Shown in pieces: positions 41,268 through 49,794 of a stretch of 64,000 nt of DNA. Every line of letters starts with the position of its first letter. Within the stretch, counting starts at the first letter, position 1. Source of the DNA: Peribacillus sp. FSL P2-0133 (GTDB lineage Bacteria; Bacillota; Bacilli; Bacillales; DSM-1321); assembly GCF_037975445.1 (NCBI RefSeq), contig NZ_CP150254.1, positions 1,362,001 to 1,426,000 on the forward strand. The letters are read 5' to 3'. The position numbers and the translations under genes were made by a program. Below the pieces are notes generated by a model. It worked only from the letters and a program-made list of their open reading frames with translations, made no database searches and was not told the DNA's origin.

Positions 41268-42371
41268 GTGAAGGGTTATATGAATGCTGACAAGAAGCTG
41301 CCTGTGTACCAGCTTTTTATTCCACCAGTTAATTTAATGGAACTTCGCAGAGATATATGGTGCAATGATCCTTTACCGGCAAAGTTAACACTTAACAGAA
41401 AAAAACTGGATATTGATATTGTTTACCGTGGCTCACATATCCGCGGTTTTCGCAAAAAATCCTATAATGTAGTCTTTTATAAACCTAATACTTATAAGAA
41501 TGCCAAGGAAGTTCATTTAAATGCCGAATATAAAGATAAATCTTTACTAAGAAATAAATTATCTTTAGACTTTTTTGCGGATATAGGCACCTTATCACCG
41601 AACTCCCAGTTCGTTTTCCTGAATCTGAACGGAAAGGACGAAGGGATATACCTAGAATTGGAATCGGTGGATGAATATTATTTGAAGACAAGGGGGCTGC
41701 CCAAGGGAGCCATTTTCTATGCAGTGGATGGTGATGCCAATTTCTCATTGATGAGCGATTTGGATAAAGGAATCAAAAAATCATTGGAGATGGGCTATCA
41801 AAAAAAATGCGGGACAGCAAAGGATGAATTATATTTACAAGAGTTGATCCTCCAAATCAATACAATTTCAAGAGTGGATTTTGAAAAGGAAATCGTAAAA
41901 TATGTCGATGTGGAAAAGTACCTGCGCTGGCTGGCCGGTGTCATATTTACGCAAAACTATGATGGATTCGTTCATAACTATGCCTTGTATCGAAATGGAG
42001 ATACTGGACTCTTTGAAATGATTCCATGGGATTATGATGCGACATGGGGCAGGGATGTTAACGGGAAAGTGATGGAAGAGGATTATGTGGGAATCGAGGG
42101 ATTCAATACATTGACTGCTAGAATCCTTGATGTGAGGGGATTTCGTGTCCGGTACCAAGAACTTCTAAAGGAGATTTTGAACAATCATTTTAACGTGGGC
42201 TATATGAAACCTATCATTCAGGAAATGCATGATCAAATAAGGCCTTATGTTTCAAAAGATCCATATATCAAGGGGGATATTGTGAAATTTGATAATGAGC
42301 CCGAATTCATCCTGAAATTCATTGAGGCACGTGCAAAGTATATAAATAGCCGGCTGCATAAATTGGATTAA
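41268..42371 (+). CDS. cotH: Spore coat protein kinase CotH
   Basis: CotH is an atypical protein kinase that phosphorylates coat proteins CotB and CotG and is needed for outer coat assembly and germination. This 367-residue protein has the family blocks Arg-Gly-Ser-His-Ile-Arg-Gly-Phe-Arg-Lys-Lys-Ser-Tyr, Gly-Ile-Tyr-Leu-Glu-Leu-Glu-Ser-Val-Asp, Ala-Val-Asp-Gly-Asp-Ala-Asn and the active-site-type Pro-Trp-Asp-Tyr-Asp-Ala-Thr-Trp-Gly-Arg-Asp. I use a GTG behind AAAGGG; an ATG four codons on has AAGGG close by. The divergent cotG-like gene 147 bases away supplies its probable substrate. Confidence 0.92.
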   Translation: MKGYMNADKKLPVYQLFIPPVNLMELRRDIWCNDPLPAKLTLNRKKLDIDIVYRGSHIRGFRKKSYNVVFYKPNTYKNAKEVHLNAEYKDKSLLRNKLSLDFFADIGTLSPNSQFVFLNLNGKDEGIYLELESVDEYYLKTRGLPKGAIFYAVDGDANFSLMSDLDKGIKKSLEMGYQKKCGTAKDELYLQELILQINTISRVDFEKEIVKYVDVEKYLRWLAGVIFTQNYDGFVHNYALYRNGDTGLFEMIPWDYDATWGRDVNGKVMEEDYVGIEGFNTLTARILDVRGFRVRYQELLKEILNNHFNVGYMKPIIQEMHDQIRPYVSKDPYIKGDIVKFDNEPEFILKFIEARAKYINSRLHKLD

Positions 42372-42517
42372 TAATTCCTTTCCTAATAGTGATGGAACAA
42401 TGAAAAATTTAACAGCGTGAGTGTTGAAAGAAAAGCATTCATGCTTTTTACATACGATCCCATTTGCTTTTCTATACCATTACAGCTATGTTTGATAGAA
42501 AGATATAATCTAAAGTA

Positions 42518-43489
42518 ATGAAGGATGGGAATGGATTGATTAATCATAGCCGCAAACCGGCATATATATATACGTTTACATGCAGCCCTGACGAACGCTC
42601 ATTATCTAAAATGGAGATGCGCTCGTTCTTTGGCTTTGAGACTTCAAGAAATATTTTGAAAAGTGATATAGCAATTGAACCGAGCAGAAGCCCTTTTATA
42701 AAAGGGCGGGTCGACGTCATGTTTGAAGGGGAAAGCATATCCGAAATCGTTGAGCAAGTGAAAGGTATTCATTTGCCTGATTCGACGTTCAAAGTATTAT
42801 TCGTAAAAATTAATGATTTGAATAAAGATGCAAAAATAGATTATGATGGACAGCGTGAAATTGAACGGGAGATAGGCTGGCATATTCAGGGAAATGCCGA
42901 TGTGCGTAATCCTGATCAGGTCTTTGGAATCGTGACACTTGGCGGACGTTGGTATTTTGGGAAGTATGTCAAGCCTGAAGCGGTTTGGTTAAAACATATG
43001 AAGAAGCCCCGGGAATATTCAACAGCGCTTAGCACAAGAGTGGCAAGGGCCATTGCCAACATAGCCGTTCCACATCCGGATGGAGTGAAGGCAATTGATC
43101 CATGCTGCGGAATTGGAACGGTATTGGTAGAAGCCCTATCGATGGGGATCAATATTGATGGCCGGGATATTAACCCGCTTGTTACCGACGGTTCCAGGGA
43201 GAACATTGCCTATTTCGGCCTCGAAGGTGATGTAACTACAGGTCCGATTTCGGAGGTCATTAGTAAATATGATGTAGCGATTATCGATATGCCTTACAAT
43301 TTATATACACATGCGACGCCGGAAGATCAGCTTTCGATCCTTAAACATGCCAGAGGCTTTGCTGACAAGGTCGTCGTCGTAACGATCGACACGATGGATC
43401 ATATGATTAAAGAAGCAGGATTTGAAATTGCTGATCGCTGTGTGGCCAGGAAAGGCATTTTTTCCAGAGAGGTTGTAGTGTGTGTGTGA
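42518..43489 (+). CDS. Trm11/THUMP-type RNA methyltransferase-like protein
   Basis: S-adenosylmethionine-dependent methylase of the UPF0020/Trm11 group, 323 residues. The SAM motif I reads Ala-Ile-Asp-Pro-Cys-Cys-Gly-Ile-Gly-Thr-Val, and motif IV is Ile-Ile-Asp-Met-Pro-Tyr-Asn-Leu in place of the usual Asp-Pro-Pro-Tyr. The N-terminal half (about 1-150) is a substrate-binding region and not a clear THUMP domain. The ATG has no good binding site; a TTG six codons later behind AAGGATGGG may be the real start. The RNA target is unknown. Confidence 0.82.
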   Translation: MKDGNGLINHSRKPAYIYTFTCSPDERSLSKMEMRSFFGFETSRNILKSDIAIEPSRSPFIKGRVDVMFEGESISEIVEQVKGIHLPDSTFKVLFVKINDLNKDAKIDYDGQREIEREIGWHIQGNADVRNPDQVFGIVTLGGRWYFGKYVKPEAVWLKHMKKPREYSTALSTRVARAIANIAVPHPDGVKAIDPCCGIGTVLVEALSMGINIDGRDINPLVTDGSRENIAYFGLEGDVTTGPISEVISKYDVAIIDMPYNLYTHATPEDQLSILKHARGFADKVVVVTIDTMDHMIKEAGFEIADRCVARKGIFSREVVVCV

Positions 43490-43502
43490 GTTTCATCATC
43501 AA

Positions 43503-43540
43503 GAAAAGGCTGAAATCTTTAATGATTCCAGCCTTTTTTT
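43503..43540 (+). terminator. Terminator between methylase and MBL genes
   Basis: AAAAGGCTG-AAATCTTTAATGATTC-CAGCCTTTT hairpin, then T-run; it probably serves both converging genes. Confidence 0.75.
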
Positions 43541-43544
43541 GATG

Positions 43545-44510
43545 TCATTTAGCTTGATAATGAACTACATTTTCAACGAGTTGTTTCGTGACCTTCCCCT
43601 GATATTCTAAATAATCCAAATGGCCAATGATTTCTGACATGACGAGCGGGAATTCTGCAATATATTTTTGTTTGTAAAACTCCTTTGCCAGTTCATTGCC
43701 GGTAGAAATTCCGGATTCTATCAAGGTCAGGATTTTTTGTGATTTTCTCTCTATGCTATTAAGTCTTTTTTCAATCAAATGACCAGGTTGTTCAATGATG
43801 TTACCATGACCAGGAAAGAGGAGATTCACCTGTAATGCTAAACAGCGTTTTAATGAATCGATATGATCTACAAGAGTCAGCATTCTATTACCGTTTTCAT
43901 CAGGTTCGATCAAGGCATTGCTTGATATATGTTCAATCAATAAATCACCGGCAAGAATCCGTTTCCCTTCTTGGTCAAGGAAAGCAATTTGATCCGGGGC
44001 ATGCCCGGGAAATTCGATCACTTCAAAATTCAGCCATTGTTTTTCCGTGATTGCGATGATGTCACCATTCAGTTTTTGATCTTTATTATTATCGACCGCG
44101 TTGAATAGGTAAGCCACTTGTTTATCTCCAAGTTCACCACAGCCCATCTCAATGTAAAGCTGCTTATAGAATTCAATTCTCATATTTAAGAAGTCAGGGT
44201 CCCTTTTTAAACGGGGAATGGATTTAGAATGGGCATAAACGGGAATCGGATGGAGTTCGGTAATCCGGTTGACCAAACCAACATGGTCTCCATGGTGATG
44301 GGTTAATAAAATTTCCGTGATATCTCCAACGTTAAATCCATTTTCGTTTAATGTTTGCTGAAGTGCATTCCAGCAGACGTCATCATTCATGCCTGCATCG
44401 ACCAATGTTAAAGATTCATCCTGTTTAACTAAATAAAAGTTTATACTTTTTAAAGATAAAGCGCTTGGAGCTATGATTGGATAAATTTTAAATGTTGTTT
44501 TCGTTTTCAT
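43545..44510 (-). CDS. MBL-fold metallohydrolase
   Basis: Metallo-beta-lactamase-fold hydrolase of 321 residues. The zinc motif Thr-His-His-His-Gly-Asp-His-Val-Gly is at about residue 70, followed by the second ligands in Phe-Pro-Gly-His-Ala-Pro-Asp and Ala-Gly-Asp-Leu-Leu and Phe-Pro-Gly-His-Gly. A C-terminal helical region (about 225-321) is found in the LACTB2-like group. AGGAGGATATGGGACGTTC precedes the ATG at a longish distance. The substrate is not known; RNA or thioester hydrolysis are possible. Confidence 0.88.
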   Translation of the reverse strand: MKTKTTFKIYPIIAPSALSLKSINFYLVKQDESLTLVDAGMNDDVCWNALQQTLNENGFNVGDITEILLTHHHGDHVGLVNRITELHPIPVYAHSKSIPRLKRDPDFLNMRIEFYKQLYIEMGCGELGDKQVAYLFNAVDNNKDQKLNGDIIAITEKQWLNFEVIEFPGHAPDQIAFLDQEGKRILAGDLLIEHISSNALIEPDENGNRMLTLVDHIDSLKRCLALQVNLLFPGHGNIIEQPGHLIEKRLNSIERKSQKILTLIESGISTGNELAKEFYKQKYIAEFPLVMSEIIGHLDYLEYQGKVTKQLVENVVHYQAK

Positions 44511-44838
44511 GAACGTCCCATATCCTCCTAAATCGAGATAAACTTCATCTGGAAAATTGTTGTATTACTAATGATCGAATAGATTTAAAGGGTTATTATT
44601 CTATGATTAGTTGAATGAATTAAAACTGTCAAGCGGAAGCCTCCTTGTAAACGAGAAAATTAATAGTAAGAATGATTGGAAATGGATGGTCTATTTATCT
44701 AGTTTATTTTAAAATTGAATAAACAAGCTAGTAATTTAGCCAATATTCTTAAAATTAATTGTTGGGTAATGAAAACTGAAGGTGAAAAATGGTGCAAGAA
44801 TGTGTTACATGGAATGAAACGGTATAGGAGGTTATGGT
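44511..44838. other. Divergent region between MBL and dehydrogenase genes
   Basis: About 330 bases without a convincing gene. A 60-codon frame at 44,715-44,897 overlaps the dehydrogenase start and looks fortuitous. Confidence 0.4.
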
Positions 44839-45816
44839 TTGAAGCCAAAAATTTATATTACAAGGAAATTACCGGAACAAATCATCGAAGGTCTTAGTCG
44901 GAATTATGATGTCAGGATGTGGGATCAAGAGGATATACCGGTCCCTAGAGAAGTCCTTGAAGAAGAAATGAAAGAAGTCGAGGGTCTGCTTTGCTTATTG
45001 ACGGAACAAATCGATGAGTCACTGATTGAACGAGCGCCTAACCTGAAAATCATCGCGAATATGGCAGTGGGCCATAATAATATTGATGTTAGAAGTGCAA
45101 CAAAACGGGGCATCATGGTCACGAACACACCGGGGGTTTTAACGGAAACGACAGCTGATTTAACCTTCGGCTTACTGCTTGCAACGGCAAGAAGGATGAT
45201 GGAGGCAGAAGATTATTTAAGGAGCGGAAGGTGGGAAACATGGTCGCCGATGCAGCTGACCGGACAAGATGTACACGGCGCAACGCTTGGTATAATCGGA
45301 TTAGGTAGGATTGGGGAAGCCCTTGCAAAAAGAGCTAAGGGATTTGATATGAACTTGATTTATTTTAATCGAAGCCGTAAATATGAACAGGAAAAAGAAT
45401 TAGGAATCGTATATCAGCCCCTTGAAAAATTGCTCCAAATATCGGATTTCGTTTGTGTCATGCTGCCGCTCACACCGGAAACCACTTATATGATTGGCAA
45501 GGAGCAGCTGGAATTAATGAAAGGGACGGCTGTCCTCATAAATACCGCAAGAGGCGGGATTATCGATGAAAAGGCGTTGTACCAGGCGCTGGAAAACCGA
45601 GAGATTTGGGCGGCTGGATTGGATGTATTCGAAGAAGAGCCCGTCTCTGTGGATCACCCGCTGCTAACATTGCCCAATGTCGTTACACTGCCGCATATCG
45701 GGAGTGCCAGCATTGCCACAAGATTGAAGATGGCAGCTCTTGCTGCACAAAACTTGATGGATGGATTATCTGGTGATACTCCGCGTAATTTAGTATTGTT
45801 GAATAAATCAAAATGA
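44839..45816 (+). CDS. D-2-hydroxyacid dehydrogenase (glyoxylate/hydroxypyruvate reductase type)
   Basis: NAD(P)-dependent dehydrogenase of 325 residues that interconverts 2-oxo and D-2-hydroxy acids. The nucleotide motif Gly-Leu-Gly-Arg-Ile-Gly is at about 156, the substrate Arg in Asn-Thr-Ala-Arg-Gly-Gly-Ile at about 235, the catalytic Glu in Glu-Glu-Glu-Pro, and the catalytic His in Leu-Pro-His-Ile-Gly-Ser-Ala. It best fits the GyaR/GhrB glyoxylate reductase group. A TTG start follows AGGAGG at eight bases. A terminator follows. Confidence 0.9.
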   Translation: MKPKIYITRKLPEQIIEGLSRNYDVRMWDQEDIPVPREVLEEEMKEVEGLLCLLTEQIDESLIERAPNLKIIANMAVGHNNIDVRSATKRGIMVTNTPGVLTETTADLTFGLLLATARRMMEAEDYLRSGRWETWSPMQLTGQDVHGATLGIIGLGRIGEALAKRAKGFDMNLIYFNRSRKYEQEKELGIVYQPLEKLLQISDFVCVMLPLTPETTYMIGKEQLELMKGTAVLINTARGGIIDEKALYQALENREIWAAGLDVFEEEPVSVDHPLLTLPNVVTLPHIGSASIATRLKMAALAAQNLMDGLSGDTPRNLVLLNKSK

Positions 45817-45838
45817 CCCCAAAATGGGGTCATTTTTT
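45811..45838 (+). terminator. Terminator after the D-2-hydroxyacid dehydrogenase gene
   Basis: AAATGACCCC-AAAA-TGGGGTCATTTTTT, a tight hairpin with T-run. Confidence 0.9.
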
Positions 45839-46087
45839 ATGGGGAATCGTTTAGAACTTTAATAGTTTTTCCCTTTGGTTCGTAGTATCCTCAAATATAT
45901 TTCCTCATTTAAGATTTTTCCTTTTTAGAAGATTTCTGAGTTTTGAACATTACTTAATAGAGTGCTGGAGGGAAGAATCCAATTCAAGGGAAGCATACTT
46001 ATCGTAAATTGTTCGGATCTTTTGTAAAATAAAGAAAGTCGAGTTTTATTCAGGAAAAACAATTAGTTGAAAGGGATAGGGGTAATA

Positions 46088-47317
46088 ATGATTGAAATGA
46101 AGGAAACGATATCATCAGGCATCGAAATGACTAAATCCAAAAGGCTGTTGATGGCTCTTATGCTGGGGTCTTTTGCAGCGATTGGACCACTGTCACTTGA
46201 TATGTATTTACCGGGTCTCCCTGCACTGGCAGAGGATTTGAAAAGCAGTACGTCATTAGCGCAGCTGAGCTTGACTGCCTGCTTGTTAGGATTGGCTTTA
46301 GGACAAATTTATTTAGGGCCGCTAAGTGATGCAAAAGGAAGAAGGACACCGTTAATCATATCTTTATCCATTTATTGCATTTCCTCTCTGTTATGCGCTT
46401 TTGCTCCAACCATTGAATTGCTTTTATTATTACGATTTATCCAAGGTATTGCGGGAGCGGGAGGCATTGTCATTTCAAGGGCGATAGTTCGTGACCTTTT
46501 TTCAGGATCGGATTTGACCAAGTTCTTCTCCATGTTAATGCTTGTTAATGGGGCGGCACCGATATTGGCTCCGGTTTTTGGCGGTCAACTTTTGCAGTTC
46601 ACGTCTTGGCGGGGAGTCTTCGTTGTCATTTCAGTATTAAGTATCATTATGGTTGCGGCTGCATTTTTTGGGATAAAGGAAACTTTAACGTCCAATCTCA
46701 GAAGTCCAGGTGGGGTAAATGATACTATCAGGACATTTTGGAACTTATTGAGAGATCGTGTGTTTATGGGCTATGCTTTTTCACAAGGATTCATAAGTGC
46801 CGCCATGTTCGCTTATATTTCCGGATCACCTTTTGTTCTCCAGAACATTTATGGCGTTTCCCCACAGACCTTCAGTCTGATTTTTGCAATAAACGGAATT
46901 GGGATCATCATCGCTTCACAAGTTGCCGGGAAGCTGGCAGGGAAGGTTAAAGAAGAAAAACTGCTTCAAATGGGATTATGTCTAGCTTTGTTTGGGGGAA
47001 TATTACTTCTTGCCTCAGTCCTTCTCGAAATTGGGTTGGCAGGAATCTTGGTCGCTTTATTCCTCTCCGTCTCCAGCGTCGGTATTGTCGGTACAACGAG
47101 TTTTTCTTTAGCGATGCAAAATCAGAAAAAAACAGCAGGCAGTGCTTCGGCTTTAATTGGCCTGCTTCCTTTCATATTAGGATCACTAATGGCTCCCTTG
47201 GTGGGACTAGGTTCAGGTGAGTCACCCTTGCCGATGGGAATTGTGATGGTAAGTTGTCATGTCATCGCCATGTGCGCTTATTTAATCCTTGCCCGTCGTG
47301 GGTTAAGGCGAGTTTAA
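46088..47317 (+). CDS. Bcr/CflA-family multidrug efflux transporter
   Basis: Major facilitator of the 12-helix drug:H+ antiporter type, 409 residues. The family's Gly-Pro-Leu-Ser-Leu-Asp-Met-Tyr-Leu-Pro-Gly-Leu-Pro motif is in helix 1 (about residues 37-50). The MFS loop motif Gly-Pro-Leu-Ser-Asp-Ala-Lys-Gly-Arg-Arg is between helices 2 and 3, and Gly-Ala-Gly-Gly-Ile-Val-Ile-Ser-Arg-Ala is in helix 4. I start at the ATG after GATAGGGG; a TTG seven codons upstream also starts an open frame. It stands alone with its own terminator. The exported compound is not known. Confidence 0.9.
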   Translation: MIEMKETISSGIEMTKSKRLLMALMLGSFAAIGPLSLDMYLPGLPALAEDLKSSTSLAQLSLTACLLGLALGQIYLGPLSDAKGRRTPLIISLSIYCISSLLCAFAPTIELLLLLRFIQGIAGAGGIVISRAIVRDLFSGSDLTKFFSMLMLVNGAAPILAPVFGGQLLQFTSWRGVFVVISVLSIIMVAAAFFGIKETLTSNLRSPGGVNDTIRTFWNLLRDRVFMGYAFSQGFISAAMFAYISGSPFVLQNIYGVSPQTFSLIFAINGIGIIIASQVAGKLAGKVKEEKLLQMGLCLALFGGILLLASVLLEIGLAGILVALFLSVSSVGIVGTTSFSLAMQNQKKTAGSASALIGLLPFILGSLMAPLVGLGSGESPLPMGIVMVSCHVIAMCAYLILARRGLRRV

Positions 47318-47320
47318 TTA

Positions 47321-47361
47321 GGAAAAGCTGAAATCCCTGATGTGGATTTCAGCTTTTTCCT
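47321..47361. terminator. Bidirectional terminator between Bcr-type and SDR genes
   Basis: GGAAAAGCTGAAATCC and GGATTTCAGCTTTTTCC arms with a short loop. Confidence 0.85.
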
Positions 47362-47380
47362 TTAGGGGCGTAAGTATGAA

Positions 47381-48166
47381 TCATAATAGCGATTCTGCTC
47401 CATCGATATAAACTTCCGTGCCCGTAATATGGGAAGACATGTCTGATGCTAGAAACAATACGAGATCACCAGCTTGTTCGGTAGTCCCCGCCTTCTTCGC
47501 CAGGGGTTGAGAGCCTTGCGGATATTCAATGGGAATCCTGATTTTTTTTAAGTTTTCATCTTCCGGGAATGTGTTATCGTGAATGTTCGTATCGATGGAG
47601 CCGGGACAAATGGTATTTACCCTGATTTTATATCTTGCCAATTCGAGTGCAGCCATTTTCCCAAAGGCGACTTGACCAGCTTTGGATGAACTATAAGCAG
47701 AAAAACCAAAATTCTTGAAATATCGGTTTCCATTGATGGAGCTGTTGATTACGATGCTGCCACCCGTTTCCTTCATGTAGGGAATGGCGTATTTGATGGT
47801 GAGAAAGGTGCCTTTGAGGTTGATGGTATGCGTCTGATCCCAATCTTCTGGCTTTATATCTTCTATAGGGGCAATCACTCCGTTAATGCCTGCGTTTGCA
47901 AATACAAAATCAATTTTCCCAAAATGTTCATGGGCCGTCTTGTAGGCATGTTCAACTTGCTCAGCCTTGGAAACATCCGTTTTAATGATTAATGCCTCTC
48001 GACCAAGGTTTTCCACTTCATCCTTCACTTTTTCGGCATTTTCGACTGTACGGTCAAAAAAGATGATGTTCGCGCCGTTTTCAGCTAGTTTCAGGGCGGC
48101 ACCCCGGCCAATTCCCGATCCTCCACCGGTAATAATGGCAACTTTGTTTTTCATTAATTCTGTCAT
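47381..48166 (-). CDS. Short-chain dehydrogenase/reductase
   Basis: NAD(P)-dependent SDR of 261 residues. The coenzyme motif Thr-Gly-Gly-Gly-Ser-Gly-Ile-Gly is near residue 15, Asn-Ala-Gly at about 90, and the catalytic Ser, Tyr-X3-Lys set is in Ile-Asn-Ser-Ser and Ala-Tyr-Ser-Ser-Ser-Lys. The end Ile-Thr-Gly-Thr-Glu-Val-Tyr-Ile-Asp-Gly-Ala is classical. The GTG three codons upstream lies only three bases from AAAGGAG, so I prefer this ATG. The substrate cannot be assigned. Confidence 0.88.
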   Translation of the reverse strand: MTELMKNKVAIITGGGSGIGRGAALKLAENGANIIFFDRTVENAEKVKDEVENLGREALIIKTDVSKAEQVEHAYKTAHEHFGKIDFVFANAGINGVIAPIEDIKPEDWDQTHTINLKGTFLTIKYAIPYMKETGGSIVINSSINGNRYFKNFGFSAYSSSKAGQVAFGKMAALELARYKIRVNTICPGSIDTNIHDNTFPEDENLKKIRIPIEYPQGSQPLAKKAGTTEQAGDLVLFLASDMSSHITGTEVYIDGAESLL

Positions 48167-48368
48167 AAACTTCACACGCTCCTTTTAAGTTTGCTTTCCC
48201 GTTAGGGAGTATGTAGAAACATCATGGCAGTGGTATTATAGAAAAATTATAAACGAACATTGCCTAAAAAATCCAATTTAAACAATTGCGAGTGTTCATT
48301 AAACTTTGTTTTTCAGTGAAATGTCTGTATATTGAGGACATAATAAAGTTAGCCTGAAAGGGGATAGG

Positions 48369-49355
48369 ATGTTGATAAGATTAGGGGTAATAGGTACAAA
48401 TTGGATCACGGAACGATTTTTGGAGGCTGCAAAGCATGTAGAGGATTTATCGTTAACAGCCGTGTACTCACGTACAGAAGAGAAAGCCAAGGAATTTGCC
48501 AATAAATACGAAGTACATACGACTTTTACGAATTTAGAAGCAATGGCCGCCAGCAATGAAATTGACGCTGTATACATAGCAAGCCCTAATTCTCATCATT
48601 GCAGGCAAGCCGTGTTGTTTTTACAAAATAAAAAACATGTATTATGTGAAAAACCAATGGCTTCAAATGCGGCAGAAGTAAGGGAAATGATTGAGGCTGC
48701 AAAACAAAATGATGTGCTATTGATGGAAGCGATGAAATCTACCATCATGCCGAATTTCGAAAGTATAAAGGGGAATTTGGATAAAATCGGGAAGGTACGG
48801 CGTTTCTCGGGAAGCTTTTGCCAATATTCATCTCGATATGATTCGTATAAACAAGGCACTGTGCTGAATGCATTCAATCCTGAATTCTCCAGTGGCTCTT
48901 TAATGGATCTTGGTATTTATGTACTCTATCCGCTTGTTGTTCTGTTCGGTAAACCAAATAAGGTACAGGCATCAGGAACGATGCTTGAATCAGGGGTCGA
49001 TGGGCAAGGTACGATTCTGCTTTCCTATGATGAAATGGAGGCAGTCGTCATATTCTCCAAAATTACTGAATCCAATTTGCATTCGGAAATTCAAGGTGAA
49101 CTTGGAAGCATCATCATTCAGAAAATTTCAGGACCGCAAGCGGTGGATATTCAGTATCGGGATGGAACCACAGAAAATATTTCGGTTAAACAGGATATGC
49201 CTACCATGTATTATGAAGCGAAAGAATTTGTTGAATTGATACAGCAGGGGAAAATGGAGTCCGATATAAATTCATACTCGAATTCACTATTGACTATGGA
49301 AATCATGGATGAAGCAAGAAAGCAAATCGGCATCGTCTTTCCTTCAGACCGCTAA
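48369..49355 (+). CDS. Gfo/Idh/MocA-family oxidoreductase
   Basis: NAD(P)-dependent sugar or polyol dehydrogenase-like protein of 328 residues. The N-terminal Rossmann fold shows Gly-Val-Ile-Gly-Thr-Asn-Trp-Ile; the family's Cys-Glu-Lys-Pro motif is near residue 96. The C-terminal domain starts with the Ser-Gly-Ser-Leu-Met-Asp-Leu-Gly-Ile-Tyr pattern. It resembles B. subtilis YulF. AAAGGGGATAGG precedes the ATG. No sugar gene is adjacent, so the substrate stays open. Confidence 0.88.
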   Translation: MLIRLGVIGTNWITERFLEAAKHVEDLSLTAVYSRTEEKAKEFANKYEVHTTFTNLEAMAASNEIDAVYIASPNSHHCRQAVLFLQNKKHVLCEKPMASNAAEVREMIEAAKQNDVLLMEAMKSTIMPNFESIKGNLDKIGKVRRFSGSFCQYSSRYDSYKQGTVLNAFNPEFSSGSLMDLGIYVLYPLVVLFGKPNKVQASGTMLESGVDGQGTILLSYDEMEAVVIFSKITESNLHSEIQGELGSIIIQKISGPQAVDIQYRDGTTENISVKQDMPTMYYEAKEFVELIQQGKMESDINSYSNSLLTMEIMDEARKQIGIVFPSDR

Positions 49356-49464
49356 GCATTTGAGTGGACATGGCCAATAAGGAAGGGTAAAAATGGATGT
49401 TACTGATAACCCGTAATTGGGTAGAATTCAGTACAGGGATAATTTTATTGTTGGGGGAATGGAC

Positions 49465-49773
49465 ATGAAATGCAAAATTAATCGTAATGCAGCAAAGGTC
49501 TTACAAAAAATGCTGAGCACTGAAGAAGCAAAAGGGAAGATGATTCGTGTATATGTCACCCATATGCATGGCGATCATGCCCATTATGACATGAAACTAG
49601 ATACACCGGCAGAACATGATGAAATCGTCAAAACAGATAAAGATATCGATATTTTACTTGATTCACGTGAAGAATTTCTAGATGGTGTCTGGATTAAATA
49701 TTTTTATGTACCTGAAGAAGGCTTTGAAATCACGAACCCTTCTAAAGAACCGCACGGACATCATCACCACTAA
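49465..49773 (+). CDS. HesB/IscA-like protein without Fe-S cysteines
   Basis: A 102-residue protein of the HesB-like fold found in Bacillus as 'heme biosynthesis protein HesB'. It has Tyr-Val-Thr-His-Met-His-Gly-Asp-His-Ala-His in the middle and ends His-Gly-His-His-His-His. The three cysteines that bind the cluster in true IscA proteins are missing; the only Cys is at residue 3. The His-rich stretches suggest metal binding. I use the ATG after TTGGGGGAATGGAC; earlier in-frame starts are less likely. Confidence 0.8.
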   Translation: MKCKINRNAAKVLQKMLSTEEAKGKMIRVYVTHMHGDHAHYDMKLDTPAEHDEIVKTDKDIDILLDSREEFLDGVWIKYFYVPEEGFEITNPSKEPHGHHHH

Positions 49774-49794
49774 GAGTAAAGGGGGAGGATTGGC

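Noticed and set aside
44715-44897. 60-codon open frame before the D-2-hydroxyacid dehydrogenase
   Set aside because: It overlaps the dehydrogenase start and binding site, and its composition is not protein-like.
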